Assembly: GCA_947458675.1 (NCBI GenBank)
Contig: CANHAW010000054.1
Span: 1-9,414, forward strand
Length of the DNA: 9,414 bases
Reading direction: 5' to 3'
Source: Beijerinckiaceae bacterium
GTDB lineage: Bacteria; Pseudomonadota; Alphaproteobacteria; Rhizobiales; Beijerinckiaceae
Shown: one piece after another, positions 1 through 6,798 of the stretch
Position numbering within the stretch: the stretch's first letter is position 1
Layout of the letters: every line of letters begins with the position of its first letter
Notes under the pieces: generated by a model
What the model was told of the DNA's origin: nothing
The model's input: only the letters and a program-made list of their open reading frames with translations
The model's database searches: none
Position numbers and translations under genes: made by a program

Positions 1-998
1 AAGATCAAAGCGAACCGCCGCCCGAAAAGACCGAGAGCGAAGACAACCCACCCAATGAAGCGCCCGATGAGGCGCAAAACGATACGCCCGAAGATGAGAA
101 CACATCGATGCCGCAGGGCGAGGAAAATCTGACGGATGCCGTGCGCGCCGCGCTGCCCCCAGATCTTCTGAAAGCGCTTGTGGCCGGCACGCCGCCAAAA
201 CGGGGATCGTCGGGCGGCAAGAGCGGCCTCGTGCGTCGCACTTTGCGGCGCGGGCGCCCTATCGGTTCGCGCCCCGGCGAATTATCTGGCGGCGCGCGGC
301 TTGCCTTGATCGATACATTGCGCGCAGCCGCGCCCCAACAGGTCTTGCGCCGACGCCTGCTCGCGCCCGATGCGAAAGCGCCTCCCATCCTGATGCGCAA
401 GGAAGATATGCGCATCAAACGCATGGCCGAGCGCACACGTGTGGCGACCATTTTCGTTGTCGATGCTTCGGGCTCATCGGCCTTGCATCGACTGGCGGAA
501 GCCAAAGGCGCCGTGCAATTGCTGCTCGCCGAATGCTATGTGCGCCGCGACGAGGCGGCCTTGATCTCCTTCCGGGGGCGCAGTGCAGAATTGCTGCTTG
601 CGCCCACGCGTTCGCTGGCGCGGGTGCGCAAGCAATTGGCGCAATTGCCGGGCGGGGGCGGTACGCCGCTGGCATCGGGCATTGCAATGGCAAGCGAGCT
701 TGCGGAATCCATTGCGCGGCGGGGCGATACGCCGATCCTGGTTTTCTTTACCGACGGTCAGGCCAATGTGACGCGCGAGGGGATCGGCAATCGCGCGCAG
801 GCAGAGGAAGATGCAAGCGCAATGGCCAAACATGTGCGCGCGCGCTCAATTGCCAGCCTGCTGGTCGATACATCTCCGCGCCCGCAACCGCGCGCGCGGA
901 AACTCGCCGAAGATCTTGGTGCCCGCTACCTGCCTCTGCCGGCAGCCGATGCTCAGCGCGTTTCAAAAGCGCTGAAAGCGGAAATTGCTGCGCGCTGA
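1..998 (+). CDS. bchD: Magnesium chelatase subunit D, C-terminal part (5' truncated by window edge)
   Basis: BchD is the D subunit of Mg-chelatase, which with BchI (AAA+ ATPase) and BchH inserts Mg2+ into protoporphyrin IX in the cytoplasm. The reading frame is open from base 3 to the TGA at 996-998, giving 331 visible residues; the N-terminal AAA-like domain lies off the window. The first ~35 codons are an acidic, proline-rich linker (many D, E, P, N), typical of the D-subunit hinge. The rest is a von Willebrand A / integrin-I domain with a complete MIDAS metal site: DASGSS at 462-479, the threonine of GGGGTPL at 663-665, and the aspartate of FFTDGQ at 753-755. An internal ATG at 108 is not the real start because the frame and the linker continue upstream. 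The gene converges on the minus-strand operon. The bchO that often follows bchD is not here. The family is certain from the MIDAS domain plus linker plus PGC context. Confidence 0.95.
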   Translation, partial: DQSEPPPEKTESEDNPPNEAPDEAQNDTPEDENTSMPQGEENLTDAVRAALPPDLLKALVAGTPPKRGSSGGKSGLVRRTLRRGRPIGSRPGELSGGARLALIDTLRAAAPQQVLRRRLLAPDAKAPPILMRKEDMRIKRMAERTRVATIFVVDASGSSALHRLAEAKGAVQLLLAECYVRRDEAALISFRGRSAELLLAPTRSLARVRKQLAQLPGGGGTPLASGIAMASELAESIARRGDTPILVFFTDGQANVTREGIGNRAQAEEDASAMAKHVRARSIASLLVDTSPRPQPRARKLAEDLGARYLPLPAADAQRVSKALKAEIAAR

Positions 999-1017
999 CA
1001 CGATATAATGTGCCCGG

Positions 1018-1269
1018 TTATTTCCAGCGGCGCATGAGATCGAAAACATGTGCGAGGCCGGAGGCTGCCAGAAAGACGAGCAGCATTGCCGCATCACCCA
1101 GAAGCGCCGCCCGCACGGCCAGCAAAAGACATGCACCTGCTGCAAGATTTGCGACAATATCGAGAGGGGCTGGCCCCCTGCCCCGCTTCAATCGCCAATA
1201 GATGAGCGCGGCACATTCAAGCGCGACAAGCGCGAGAATGGCTTCCGGCAAAAATGCGAATTCCGACAT
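1018..1269 (-). CDS. Uncharacterised small three-helix membrane protein (83 aa)
   Basis: I do not recognise this protein with certainty. The 83-residue product is mostly hydrophobic, with three predicted membrane segments at about residues 7-25, 36-55 and 59-77. A basic loop (RLKRGRG) lies between the first two and a basic end (MRRWK) closes the protein. By the positive-inside rule this predicts an outside N-terminus and cytoplasmic C-terminus. TM1 carries a glutamate (ALECAAL). I chose the ATG at 1269 because GGAG lies 10 bases upstream; the longer reading to 1311 would start inside a dispersed repeat and adds a non-hydrophobic tail. It is the last gene of the minus-strand series, 93 bases after hemA, and its TAA stop lies only 19 bases from the bchD stop. 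The coherent membrane topology and RBS argue that it is real. A role in photosynthetic membrane or tetrapyrrole metabolism is a guess from position only. Confidence 0.7.
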   Translation of the reverse strand: MSEFAFLPEAILALVALECAALIYWRLKRGRGPAPLDIVANLAAGACLLLAVRAALLGDAAMLLVFLAASGLAHVFDLMRRWK

Positions 1270-1279
1270 AAGGGGATCG

Positions 1280-1283
1280 CTCC
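1280..1283 (-). promoter_or_regulatory. Shine-Dalgarno of the 83-aa membrane protein gene
   Basis: GGAG on the minus strand, 10 bases before the ATG at 1269. It decides for this start over the in-frame ATG at 1311, which falls inside the neighbouring palindromic repeat. The RBS abuts the outer edge of that repeat, so folding of the repeat could affect access to it. Confidence 0.5.
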
Positions 1284-1285
1284 AT

Positions 1286-1350
1286 GCGTGCGACGAGCAA
1301 CCATCCGCCAAGCGCGATGGATCGCTTCGTCGCTACGCCCCTTGCAATGC
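1286..1350 (-). repeat. Degenerate dispersed palindromic repeat between hemA and the 83-aa gene
   Basis: On the minus strand, 1350 down to 1318 reads as a copy of a widespread bacterial intergenic repeat (GCATTGCAAGGGGCG followed by TAGCGACGAAGCGATCCA). One reading frame through it gives the tell-tale peptide RHCKGRSDEAIH, often mis-annotated as protein. A second, inverted arm follows at 1303-1286 (TGGTTGCTCGTCGCACGC). It matches the reverse complement of 1338-1318 apart from three single-base deletions and one mismatch. The two arms are separated by 14 bases and could form an imperfect hairpin in the transcript. That the repeat family is dispersed is prior knowledge; only one copy lies in this window. 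It may stabilise or attenuate the mRNA between hemA and the downstream gene, or simply be a decayed insertion. Confidence 0.7.
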
Positions 1351-1362
1351 CGAGGCTGAATA

Positions 1363-2718
1363 TCAGGCCTCGACCGCCTCGGCATTTTCGCCCTCGACCA
1401 ATGGCTTGTCGCCAATGAACGGGCAGGCATCGACGCCGACATCGGCGGGATCCATCTGCAGCGGTCCGGCAACCGGGCAGAGCTGGGCCAGGGGATGATT
1501 GGCATCGACCACAGCGCGCGCAATGCCCATGCTGGTCCAGATCGCATCGAGCGCGTGGAGCAGATGTTCGATATCGGCATCCGAATGCAGAGGCGATGGC
1601 GTGATGCGCAGACGCTCCGTGCCACGCGGCACAGTCGGATAATTGATCGGCTGGATATAGACGCCGAATTCATCCATCAACCGATCCGAGATCGTCTTGC
1701 AGAGCACGGGATCGCAGACCATGACCGGAACGATATGGCTGGGATTGTGGAGATGGGGAATCGACAGACGATCGAGACCGTCGCGCAGACGGCGCACGCG
1801 ATCTTGATGACGCGAGCGCTCATGCGACGAATTTTTGAGATGTTTCACGGAAGCGCAAGCACCGGCTGCGAGCGCCGGGGGAATGGCCGTCGTGAAAATA
1901 AAGCCTGACGAGAAAGAGCGGACATAATCGCAAAGCGCCGCGGAGGCAGCAATATAGCCGCCCATCACGCCATAGGCTTTGGCCAATGTGCCCTCAATGA
2001 CAGTCAGGCGATGGCTCAGACCATCGCGATCGGCAATGCCGCCGCCGCGTGGACCATACATGCCAACCGCATGAACCTCGTCGAGATAGGTCATGGCTTG
2101 ATAGGCATCGGCGACATCGCAGAGCTCGGCGATGGGGGCAATATCGCCATCCATCGAATAGACGCTTTCGAACATGACCAGCTTGGCGCGGGCCGGATCG
2201 ATATCGGCAAGCTTGCGCTCCAGATCGCGCGGATCGTTATGTTTGAAGATCCGCTTCTCGCACCGCGCATGGCGCACGCCCTCGATCATCGAAGCATGAT
2301 TGCCCTCATCCGAAATGACGACGCAATCGGGCAGGCCCGCAGCCAAAGTGCCAAGCGTTGCCCAATTGGAGACATAGCCGGAGGTGAAGAGCAGCGCCGA
2401 TTCCTTGTGGTGCAGATCGGCAAGCTCTCGCTCAAGCAGGACATGCTGATGCGTCGTGCCCGAAATATTGCGCGTACCGCCCGCCCCGGCGCCAGCCGAA
2501 TCCAGCGCCTGATGCATGGCAGAAAGGACCGCCGGATGCTGGCCCATGCCGAGATAATCGTTTGAACACCAGACCGTGATCTGACGTTTGCCCTGCGGCC
2601 CGTGATAGGTCGCTTTCGGGAATGAGCCCACATGACGCTCAAGGTCAGCGAAAACGCGATAGCGACCCTCGCGGCGGAGCCCGTCGAGTTGCCCGGAAAA
2701 AAAGGCTTCGTAATTCAT
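1363..2718 (-). CDS. hemA: 5-aminolevulinate synthase
   Basis: A PLP enzyme that condenses glycine with succinyl-CoA to 5-aminolevulinate, the committed C4 (Shemin) step feeding heme and bacteriochlorophyll. The 451-residue product has the alpha-oxoamine synthase fold: EGRYRVF near residue 17, [13 protein letters not shown] near 50-62, YLDEVHAVG near 211-219 (PLP-ring aspartate), and the PLP lysine in EGTLAKAYG, about K247. I chose the ATG at 2718, not the GTG one codon upstream, because AAGGGGAG at 2725-2732 is then spaced 6 bases and the start overlaps the puhE stop as TGATG. Bacterial ALAS is usually about 400-410 residues. Here a tail from about residue 406 holds two Cys-Pro motifs, LCPVAG (C414) and ACPFIG (C432), resembling heme-regulatory motifs of eukaryotic ALAS. 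Being in the PGC, this is probably the photosynthesis-linked copy, possibly beside a second housekeeping one. Confidence 0.96.
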   Translation of the reverse strand: MNYEAFFSGQLDGLRREGRYRVFADLERHVGSFPKATYHGPQGKRQITVWCSNDYLGMGQHPAVLSAMHQALDSAGAGAGGTRNISGTTHQHVLLERELADLHHKESALLFTSGYVSNWATLGTLAAGLPDCVVISDEGNHASMIEGVRHARCEKRIFKHNDPRDLERKLADIDPARAKLVMFESVYSMDGDIAPIAELCDVADAYQAMTYLDEVHAVGMYGPRGGGIADRDGLSHRLTVIEGTLAKAYGVMGGYIAASAALCDYVRSFSSGFIFTTAIPPALAAGACASVKHLKNSSHERSRHQDRVRRLRDGLDRLSIPHLHNPSHIVPVMVCDPVLCKTISDRLMDEFGVYIQPINYPTVPRGTERLRITPSPLHSDADIEHLLHALDAIWTSMGIARAVVDANHPLAQLCPVAGPLQMDPADVGVDACPFIGDKPLVEGENAEAVEA

Positions 2719-3557
2719 CACAGGCTCCCCTTGGTACGGGCATCAGCATAGGAAGAAAGGGCGACGCCGGCCAGCGGCGCCTCTACGGGCAGGCGAGAAT
2801 GATGGGACCGCATGCCCCACTTCCAGAGTTTTTCGGACTGCCAGGGCAGGACGAGAAACCAATGTTCAAGGATGGCGAGCGCCATGAACACGGAAAGCAA
2901 GGTATAGGCAATAGCCTCCCCCTCGCTGGCCGCACCGATTGCGCGCTGGATGAGCAGCGCGAGACCGGCCGTGGCGATCGTCACGACGATCGGGAAGAGA
3001 CCATTCATAGGCCGCTCCCTAAAACAACTGGCGAGATGCCGCAGGCGCTCCGGCAGGAATGAGACCGGGGCATTCGGCACGCCGAGAAAGATATTGAACT
3101 TGGAAGACAGGCGCATGGCCCAGAGCAGGCCATAGGAATAAACCGCCAGACGATTCTCCCCGCCCGAGGCTGCCGCCCAGAGCGCGCAAAATCCGATCAG
3201 AATGGCCGCTTCATGCCAGATGATCATCGATGTGGCTTGCGCCGCCCGCTCCAGCCCGCGGGCATTGGCGCTCGCCGCAACCCGGCGCGGGCCGGTGATC
3301 CATCCGGTGAGAAAGGCCATTTCGTTCCAGGCCCAGACGGCCAGCGCGCCCGTAAAGGCGTGATAGGCGCCAACCGGCCCGGCATCGAAACGCGATTGAT
3401 AGACGGCGACAAGCCCCGCCCCGGCCAAAACGGTCATCGCCAGCATGCTTGCCGGGAAGGTGCGCTTGGGCAAACCATCCAGATAAAGGATGGCGCCGGT
3501 GGCAAACCACCAGACGAACAGGCCGTAAAGAGCTGCGAGGCTGCAGGCGAGCAACAT
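2718..3557 (-). CDS. puhE: Photosynthetic complex assembly protein PuhE (DUF3623 family)
   Basis: PuhE is an integral membrane protein; Rhodobacter mutants show altered bacteriochlorophyll and reaction-centre/LH assembly. The 279-residue product has about six or seven hydrophobic segments (about 2-27, 36-55, 66-88, 112-131, 187-206 and 215-238). It also has signatures I associate with this family: a [10 protein letters not shown] segment near 77-86, the stretch [10 protein letters not shown] near 153-162 followed by FLPERLRHL, and EHWFLVLPW near 231-239. The ATG at 3557 has AGGAG three bases upstream and lies six bases after the acsF stop; its own TGA overlaps the hemA ATG by one base. The biochemical activity of the family is not established. 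Assignment is secure from sequence and from the acsF-puhE-hemA order. Confidence 0.93.
   Translation of the reverse strand: MLLACSLAALYGLFVWWFATGAILYLDGLPKRTFPASMLAMTVLAGAGLVAVYQSRFDAGPVGAYHAFTGALAVWAWNEMAFLTGWITGPRRVAASANARGLERAAQATSMIIWHEAAILIGFCALWAAASGGENRLAVYSYGLLWAMRLSSKFNIFLGVPNAPVSFLPERLRHLASCFRERPMNGLFPIVVTIATAGLALLIQRAIGAASEGEAIAYTLLSVFMALAILEHWFLVLPWQSEKLWKWGMRSHHSRLPVEAPLAGVALSSYADARTKGSL
2725..2732 (-). promoter_or_regulatory. Shine-Dalgarno of hemA
   Basis: AAGGGGAG on the minus strand inside the last codons of puhE. It stands 6 bases from the ATG at 2718 but only 3 from the alternative GTG at 2721, which favours the ATG. This placement fits translational coupling with puhE. 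Confidence 0.6.
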
Positions 3558-3563
3558 TTTCTC

Positions 3564-4625
3564 CTACCAGACCGGCTGCAGAGCGACCTGCTTCGGCAGT
3601 TCATGGTTGCGGACTGGCGTCATGAACAGGCGCGCGAAAGTAACGGCTCCTGAGACTGACAGGAAACTGCGTTTCACAAAGCCGGAAATGCCGCCCTGCT
3701 GCTTGGCTGCCTGTGTCGCTTCGCTGATGCGGCGCAGACGCTCAAAACCCTGCCAGATCGCTTCATTGTCGAGATCGATCGTGAACGGGAACACCTGCTT
3801 GGTGATTTCCGAGCACAGATGGATGACCTTGCGGTCATAGGATTGTGGGTCAAGCCCGAGCGCTTCATAAAAATCGCTCCGCATGTGATCTCGCACATAC
3901 ATGGTTGCGTAGACTGCAAGCAGGAAGAAACGGATCCACAATTTGTTGCGGCCTTCGAGAAGCTTCGGATTGGCGCGCATCACGAGTGCAAAAGCCTCGC
4001 CATGACGGAACTCGTCATTGCACCAATTTTCAAACCATTTGAAAATTGGATGAAAGCGTTTTTCGGGATGACGCTCGAAATGCCGATAAATGGTGATGTA
4101 TCGCGCATAGCCGATCTTCTCTGACAGATAGGTCGCATAGAAGATGAATTTCGGCTGGAAATAGGTGTATTTCTTCGCGCGTGCGAGAAAGCCAAGATCG
4201 ATGCCGATGTTGAAATCTTTCAGCACCTCATTGATGAAACCGGCGTGGCGGGATTCATCGCGTGCCATAAAGGCGAAGAGATCGCGAATTTCCGGATTGG
4301 TGATGCGCTTCTTGATCTCGGCATAAAGAACGCAGCCGGAAAATTCCGACGTCAGCGAGCTGACGAGAAAATCAACAAAGTCACGGCGCAGCCCTTCGGG
4401 CAATTGCGACATGTCCATTTTGAATTCATCGGTGCGCTTGAAGTGGTCCTTGTTCCGGTCTTCGCGCATCTCGTTCATCATCGCATCCCATTCCGTCTGC
4501 ACGGATGAAATGTCGAGCTTGTTCATCGCTTCGCAATCGGTCGTATAGAAGCGCGGCGTGAGAATGGTTTCTTCCAGAACGGATTTTACGGCCACATTGG
4601 CGCCGCCACCTTCCATCGGAATCAT
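3564..4625 (-). CDS. acsF: Aerobic Mg-protoporphyrin IX monomethyl ester oxidative cyclase
   Basis: AcsF is the O2-dependent di-iron cyclase that forms the isocyclic fifth ring, turning Mg-protoporphyrin IX monomethyl ester into divinyl protochlorophyllide. The 353-residue product has the paired carboxylate/histidine di-iron ligand pattern: E94-X29-E124-X2-H127 (DESRH) and E169-X35-E205-X2-H208 (DEFRH). The N-terminal TPRFYTTD is also typical, and length is normal for the family. The ATG at 4625 overlaps the bciE TGA in an ATGA and has GGGAG six bases upstream; a second ATG three codons in is less likely. It is one of the steps that make this pathway run under oxygen; no anaerobic cyclase (bchE) lies in the window. 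It follows bciE and precedes puhE by six bases. Confidence 0.97.
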   Translation of the reverse strand: MIPMEGGGANVAVKSVLEETILTPRFYTTDCEAMNKLDISSVQTEWDAMMNEMREDRNKDHFKRTDEFKMDMSQLPEGLRRDFVDFLVSSLTSEFSGCVLYAEIKKRITNPEIRDLFAFMARDESRHAGFINEVLKDFNIGIDLGFLARAKKYTYFQPKFIFYATYLSEKIGYARYITIYRHFERHPEKRFHPIFKWFENWCNDEFRHGEAFALVMRANPKLLEGRNKLWIRFFLLAVYATMYVRDHMRSDFYEALGLDPQSYDRKVIHLCSEITKQVFPFTIDLDNEAIWQGFERLRRISEATQAAKQQGGISGFVKRSFLSVSGAVTFARLFMTPVRNHELPKQVALQPVW

Positions 4626-4912
4626 GATGCGCTCCCAGCAGAAAAACCGATCTCGTAAAGTTCGGTGAGTTCAAGATACGACAAGAACCTGGTCGTCATG
4701 CGGCCGATGGGGCCGGCATGAATAATCGTCGCGGTACAATGGAAAACACCCTGTTCGCCGAAGCCGATCCTGGTCGGCGCACCATGGACAATCACCTTGT
4801 CGCCCGGCCCCGGATCCCTGCCCTCAAGAGTGACATAGGCCCGCAGGCTGTCTGGCGTCTGCGCGATCTCAACCGTGCACGGAATATCGTGCGTCTTGCG
4901 TGAGCCGATCAT
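4622..4912 (-). CDS. bciE: BciE-like auxiliary protein for the aerobic cyclase (96 aa)
   Basis: A 96-residue soluble protein with no signal peptide or membrane helix. It is predicted mostly beta-strand (alternating hydrophobic stretches around residues 12-31, 38-48 and 55-66) and ends in a short helix-like [12 protein letters not shown] call it BciE from position and size: alphaproteobacteria carry a small conserved gene directly before acsF, and the Rhodobacter sphaeroides homologue (BciE) is required for activity of its AcsF. This is knowledge of the family, not a motif match I can verify residue by residue. Both ends are coupled by ATGA overlaps, its start with the puhC stop (4909-4912) and its stop with the acsF start (4622-4625), which supports near-stoichiometric synthesis with AcsF. 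A purine-rich GGGGGACA lies upstream of the start. Older annotations would call it a hypothetical protein. Confidence 0.78.
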   Translation of the reverse strand: MIGSRKTHDIPCTVEIAQTPDSLRAYVTLEGRDPGPGDKVIVHGAPTRIGFGEQGVFHCTATIIHAGPIGRMTTRFLSYLELTELYEIGFSAGSAS

Positions 4913-5364
4913 TTTTTGTCCCCCGCTTTTTCAAGTAGTCCTGCGAAAAGTCCTGCATTTGTCGGCCCGAATGAATCGAGCTCTATGACACGCCCGCTGA
5001 CCGGGTCTGTGAGTGTTATTTTTCCATCGGCGCGACGTGCCAGTTCAAAGCCAATGTCCGAACCAGCATCGCGCGAGCGACGATCGCGGGCAAGCCCGCG
5101 CATCACGCCCCGTAAAAAACCACCTTCGCCAACGCCAAATTGTGCGATCGTTTGGCCGCCTTCGGTCTCAACCCGAACGCCGCCTCCCTGATTGTCGAGA
5201 AAACGCAGGCTCGCGGATTCTGTTACCGGCGCGTGCTTCACGCGCATGGAACCAAAATCCGTGTAGCGCGCCACACCTGCAAAGATGAGGGAAACGGCAA
5301 CGATCGCCGCGCCCGCATGAAGCAGGTGTTTTGGAGCGCCTTGGCCTGCAAATATCTCGCCCAT
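4909..5364 (-). CDS. puhC: Photosynthetic complex assembly protein PuhC
   Basis: PuhC is a membrane-anchored periplasmic protein that helps organise the RC-LH1 core; in Rhodobacter its loss impairs reaction centre and LH1 accumulation. The 151-residue product has one membrane helix at about residues 14-33 followed by a soluble domain. That domain contains LRFLDNQGGGVRV near 53-65 and FLRGVMRGLARDRR near 83-96, both typical of PuhC. Length fits (about 150-165 in the family). The frame is open for another 94 codons upstream, but that part lies over puhB and reads like noncoding sequence. I chose the ATG at 5364 because it follows the puhB stop by 7 bases, has TGAGGA just upstream, and places the helix near the N-terminus. 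Its TGA overlaps the bciE ATG. Confidence 0.92.
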   Translation of the reverse strand: MGEIFAGQGAPKHLLHAGAAIVAVSLIFAGVARYTDFGSMRVKHAPVTESASLRFLDNQGGGVRVETEGGQTIAQFGVGEGGFLRGVMRGLARDRRSRDAGSDIGFELARRADGKITLTDPVSGRVIELDSFGPTNAGLFAGLLEKAGDKK

Positions 5365-5368
5365 TATA

Positions 5369-5374
5369 TCCTCA
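5369..5374 (-). promoter_or_regulatory. Shine-Dalgarno of puhC
   Basis: TGAGGA on the minus strand, made of the puhB stop codon and the following bases, four bases before the ATG at 5364. It fixes the puhC start and rules out the 94-codon upstream extension. Confidence 0.55.
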
Positions 5375-6022
5375 CGAAGCCAATGGCGCTGGATTGCCAC
5401 GCATGTCTTGCGCGACAGTGCTGCTGGACACATGGATCGGCTTTGCCGAAGCACCCGCGAGCGCATTTGAAAGCAGCTCTGCAACTTCTTGCGAATTTGC
5501 AATGCCGCGCAGCATGGGCTCAGGCCGCGTATAGCGCCAAGGGCGCACATGCGGCCAGAGAACCAGATAGGCAAGCCGGTCGTCCTTGCGCAATTGCATG
5601 GCAATATCGCCGCTGCCATCGCGATATGTCGCAACGCCCGCACCATCGATCACAGCGAAAGGAATGTTCAGCGTCACCGGCAAAGCCATGCCGATGCGCA
5701 GGACAATCCGGCGATCCGTGATCGAATAAAGCGTTGTTTGCGCCGATGCATAAGCAAGACCGATCAGCAAAGCGACGGCTGCCAGCGCCAAAGGCACCAG
5801 AGAAATGGCATTTTGAAGAGCAACCAGCGCGCCCGAACCATCGGACAAGCCGGAAACCACCTGCCAAACCATCAGCAAAGCGAAATAGATCATCACCTCA
5901 CGCAGCCGAAAGGCGCGCATGGCGAGGGGCCGCCAATGCGGCTGCCCCTGCCAGAGGAGTCGTTCGTCTTTCGGCAGATGCTCGGGAAGGCCGGGAACCG
6001 GCTCGAACTCGTGCTCGCTCAT
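5372..6022 (-). CDS. puhB: Photosynthetic complex assembly protein PuhB (PH-domain membrane protein)
   Basis: PuhB assists reaction-centre assembly in the cytoplasmic membrane. The 216-residue product begins with an acidic, proline-rich segment (EFEPVPGLPEHLPKDERLLWQG), the standard N-terminus of the family. Two membrane helices follow at about 42-60 and 72-92, then a bacterial PH-like domain starting at TTLYSITDRRIVLRIG near 96-111. Length matches the ~214 residues of the Rhodobacter protein. The ATG at 6022 overlaps the puhA TGA as ATGA (6019-6022), with AAGGAA eight bases before it, and puhC follows after seven bases. Its place between puhA and puhC is the conserved puhABC order. Confidence 0.95.
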   Translation of the reverse strand: MSEHEFEPVPGLPEHLPKDERLLWQGQPHWRPLAMRAFRLREVMIYFALLMVWQVVSGLSDGSGALVALQNAISLVPLALAAVALLIGLAYASAQTTLYSITDRRIVLRIGMALPVTLNIPFAVIDGAGVATYRDGSGDIAMQLRKDDRLAYLVLWPHVRPWRYTRPEPMLRGIANSQEVAELLSNALAGASAKPIHVSSSTVAQDMRGNPAPLAS

Positions 6023-6780
6023 ACGATGGGTTCCTTCCGCTGCGGATTAGCGTAAAGCGTACCCGCGCCGTAGAAGCCGGAGATCTTGTCTTCCTCGAGC
6101 AGAGTGACCTGATCGGGGTTTTTCGTCCGCGGCGCGATGGCGAAATGTTCGCCATGAACGGCAGCAACACGAATCTCGCGCTTGTCACCATCGACGCGGC
6201 AGAAATTGTGGGGCACCAGAACGGAGCCTGCACCATTCGGCAGTTCGATCTCGAAATAGCGCGCGATATATTCTGAACGGTCGATCCAGACATCCTTGAC
6301 CGTGCCGCCAACGACGCCATCAGCGCCCTTGACCTTCATGCCCACAGGCTGCGGATCTTCCTTGGCGACAAAGTAATCGGTTGCAACACGCAAGGGCACG
6401 ATCTTGACCTGCCCGTCGAAAGCGTGATCGGGATGATCGGCACGTTCCGCATAAGAGCCGGGGCCTACGAAAGCCAACATGGGATTGCCATTGGGCTCAA
6501 GCGGGGAACCCGGATAGCGCGAAACCGGCGTTGCATTGATGGGGCGATTGTCAGGGCGACCGCCCTCCACAAGCACGCTCTCGCCATGCGGCATGAGATA
6601 CGTCTTGGAAGGCGGAGGGGCGGGAAATCCGAGCACGGGGGTGCGGGAATTCGGATCCTCCTGAACAAGCGGATATCCCTCGCGCTTGTTTTCCTGATGC
6701 AAGTACAGGATCAGCGCTGCAAAGAACAGCCAGAAGACATAAAGGACTGCGGTGGCGAGGTCGATATTATAGCCGATCAT
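6019..6780 (-). CDS. puhA: Photosynthetic reaction centre H subunit
   Basis: The H subunit caps the cytoplasmic face of the L-M core, stabilises it and guides protons to QB. The 253-residue product has the expected single N-terminal membrane helix (about residues 8-28) followed by the family signature NKREGYPL near 31-38. A large cytoplasmic domain follows with LPHGESVLVEG-like, NPMLAFVGPGSYAERAD and IVPLRVATDYFV segments. Length is normal (about 250-260). The ATG at 6780 has a strong AAGGAG at 6789-6794, eight bases upstream, in the 18-base gap after lhaA. In Rhodobacter part of puhA transcription starts within the upstream lhaA/bchM region (known biology); I could not identify a promoter here. 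Confidence 0.98.
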   Translation of the reverse strand: MIGYNIDLATAVLYVFWLFFAALILYLHQENKREGYPLVQEDPNSRTPVLGFPAPPPSKTYLMPHGESVLVEGGRPDNRPINATPVSRYPGSPLEPNGNPMLAFVGPGSYAERADHPDHAFDGQVKIVPLRVATDYFVAKEDPQPVGMKVKGADGVVGGTVKDVWIDRSEYIARYFEIELPNGAGSVLVPHNFCRVDGDKREIRVAAVHGEHFAIAPRTKNPDQVTLLEEDKISGFYGAGTLYANPQRKEPIV

Positions 6781-6798
6781 TGCAAGTGCTCCTTCTGA

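Noticed and set aside
999..1017. Possible bidirectional terminator between bchD and the convergent gene
   Set aside because: I saw no convincing stem-loop with a T-tract in the 19-base gap or just around it.
533..1201. Plus-strand frame overlapping the bchD MIDAS domain and running past it
   Set aside because: Out of frame with the certain bchD sequence; low-complexity A/R/G/C-rich translation without domain features.
1188..1673. Minus-strand frame overlapping hemA's 3' end and the intergenic gap (161 codons)
   Set aside because: Mostly an alternate frame of hemA; the portion in the gap translates the dispersed repeat (peptide RHCKGRSDEAIH), a known false-gene signature.
2011..2565. Plus-strand open frame (184 codons) opposite hemA
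   Set aside because: Antisense to a well-conserved part of ALAS; composition (many I, A, G, R) mirrors the complementary codons and shows no recognisable family.
5365..5646. N-terminal extension of puhC by 94 codons
   Set aside because: It overlaps puhB in another frame, is Cys/Arg/Met-rich and unlike PuhC; the ATG at 5364 has an RBS and gives the normal length.
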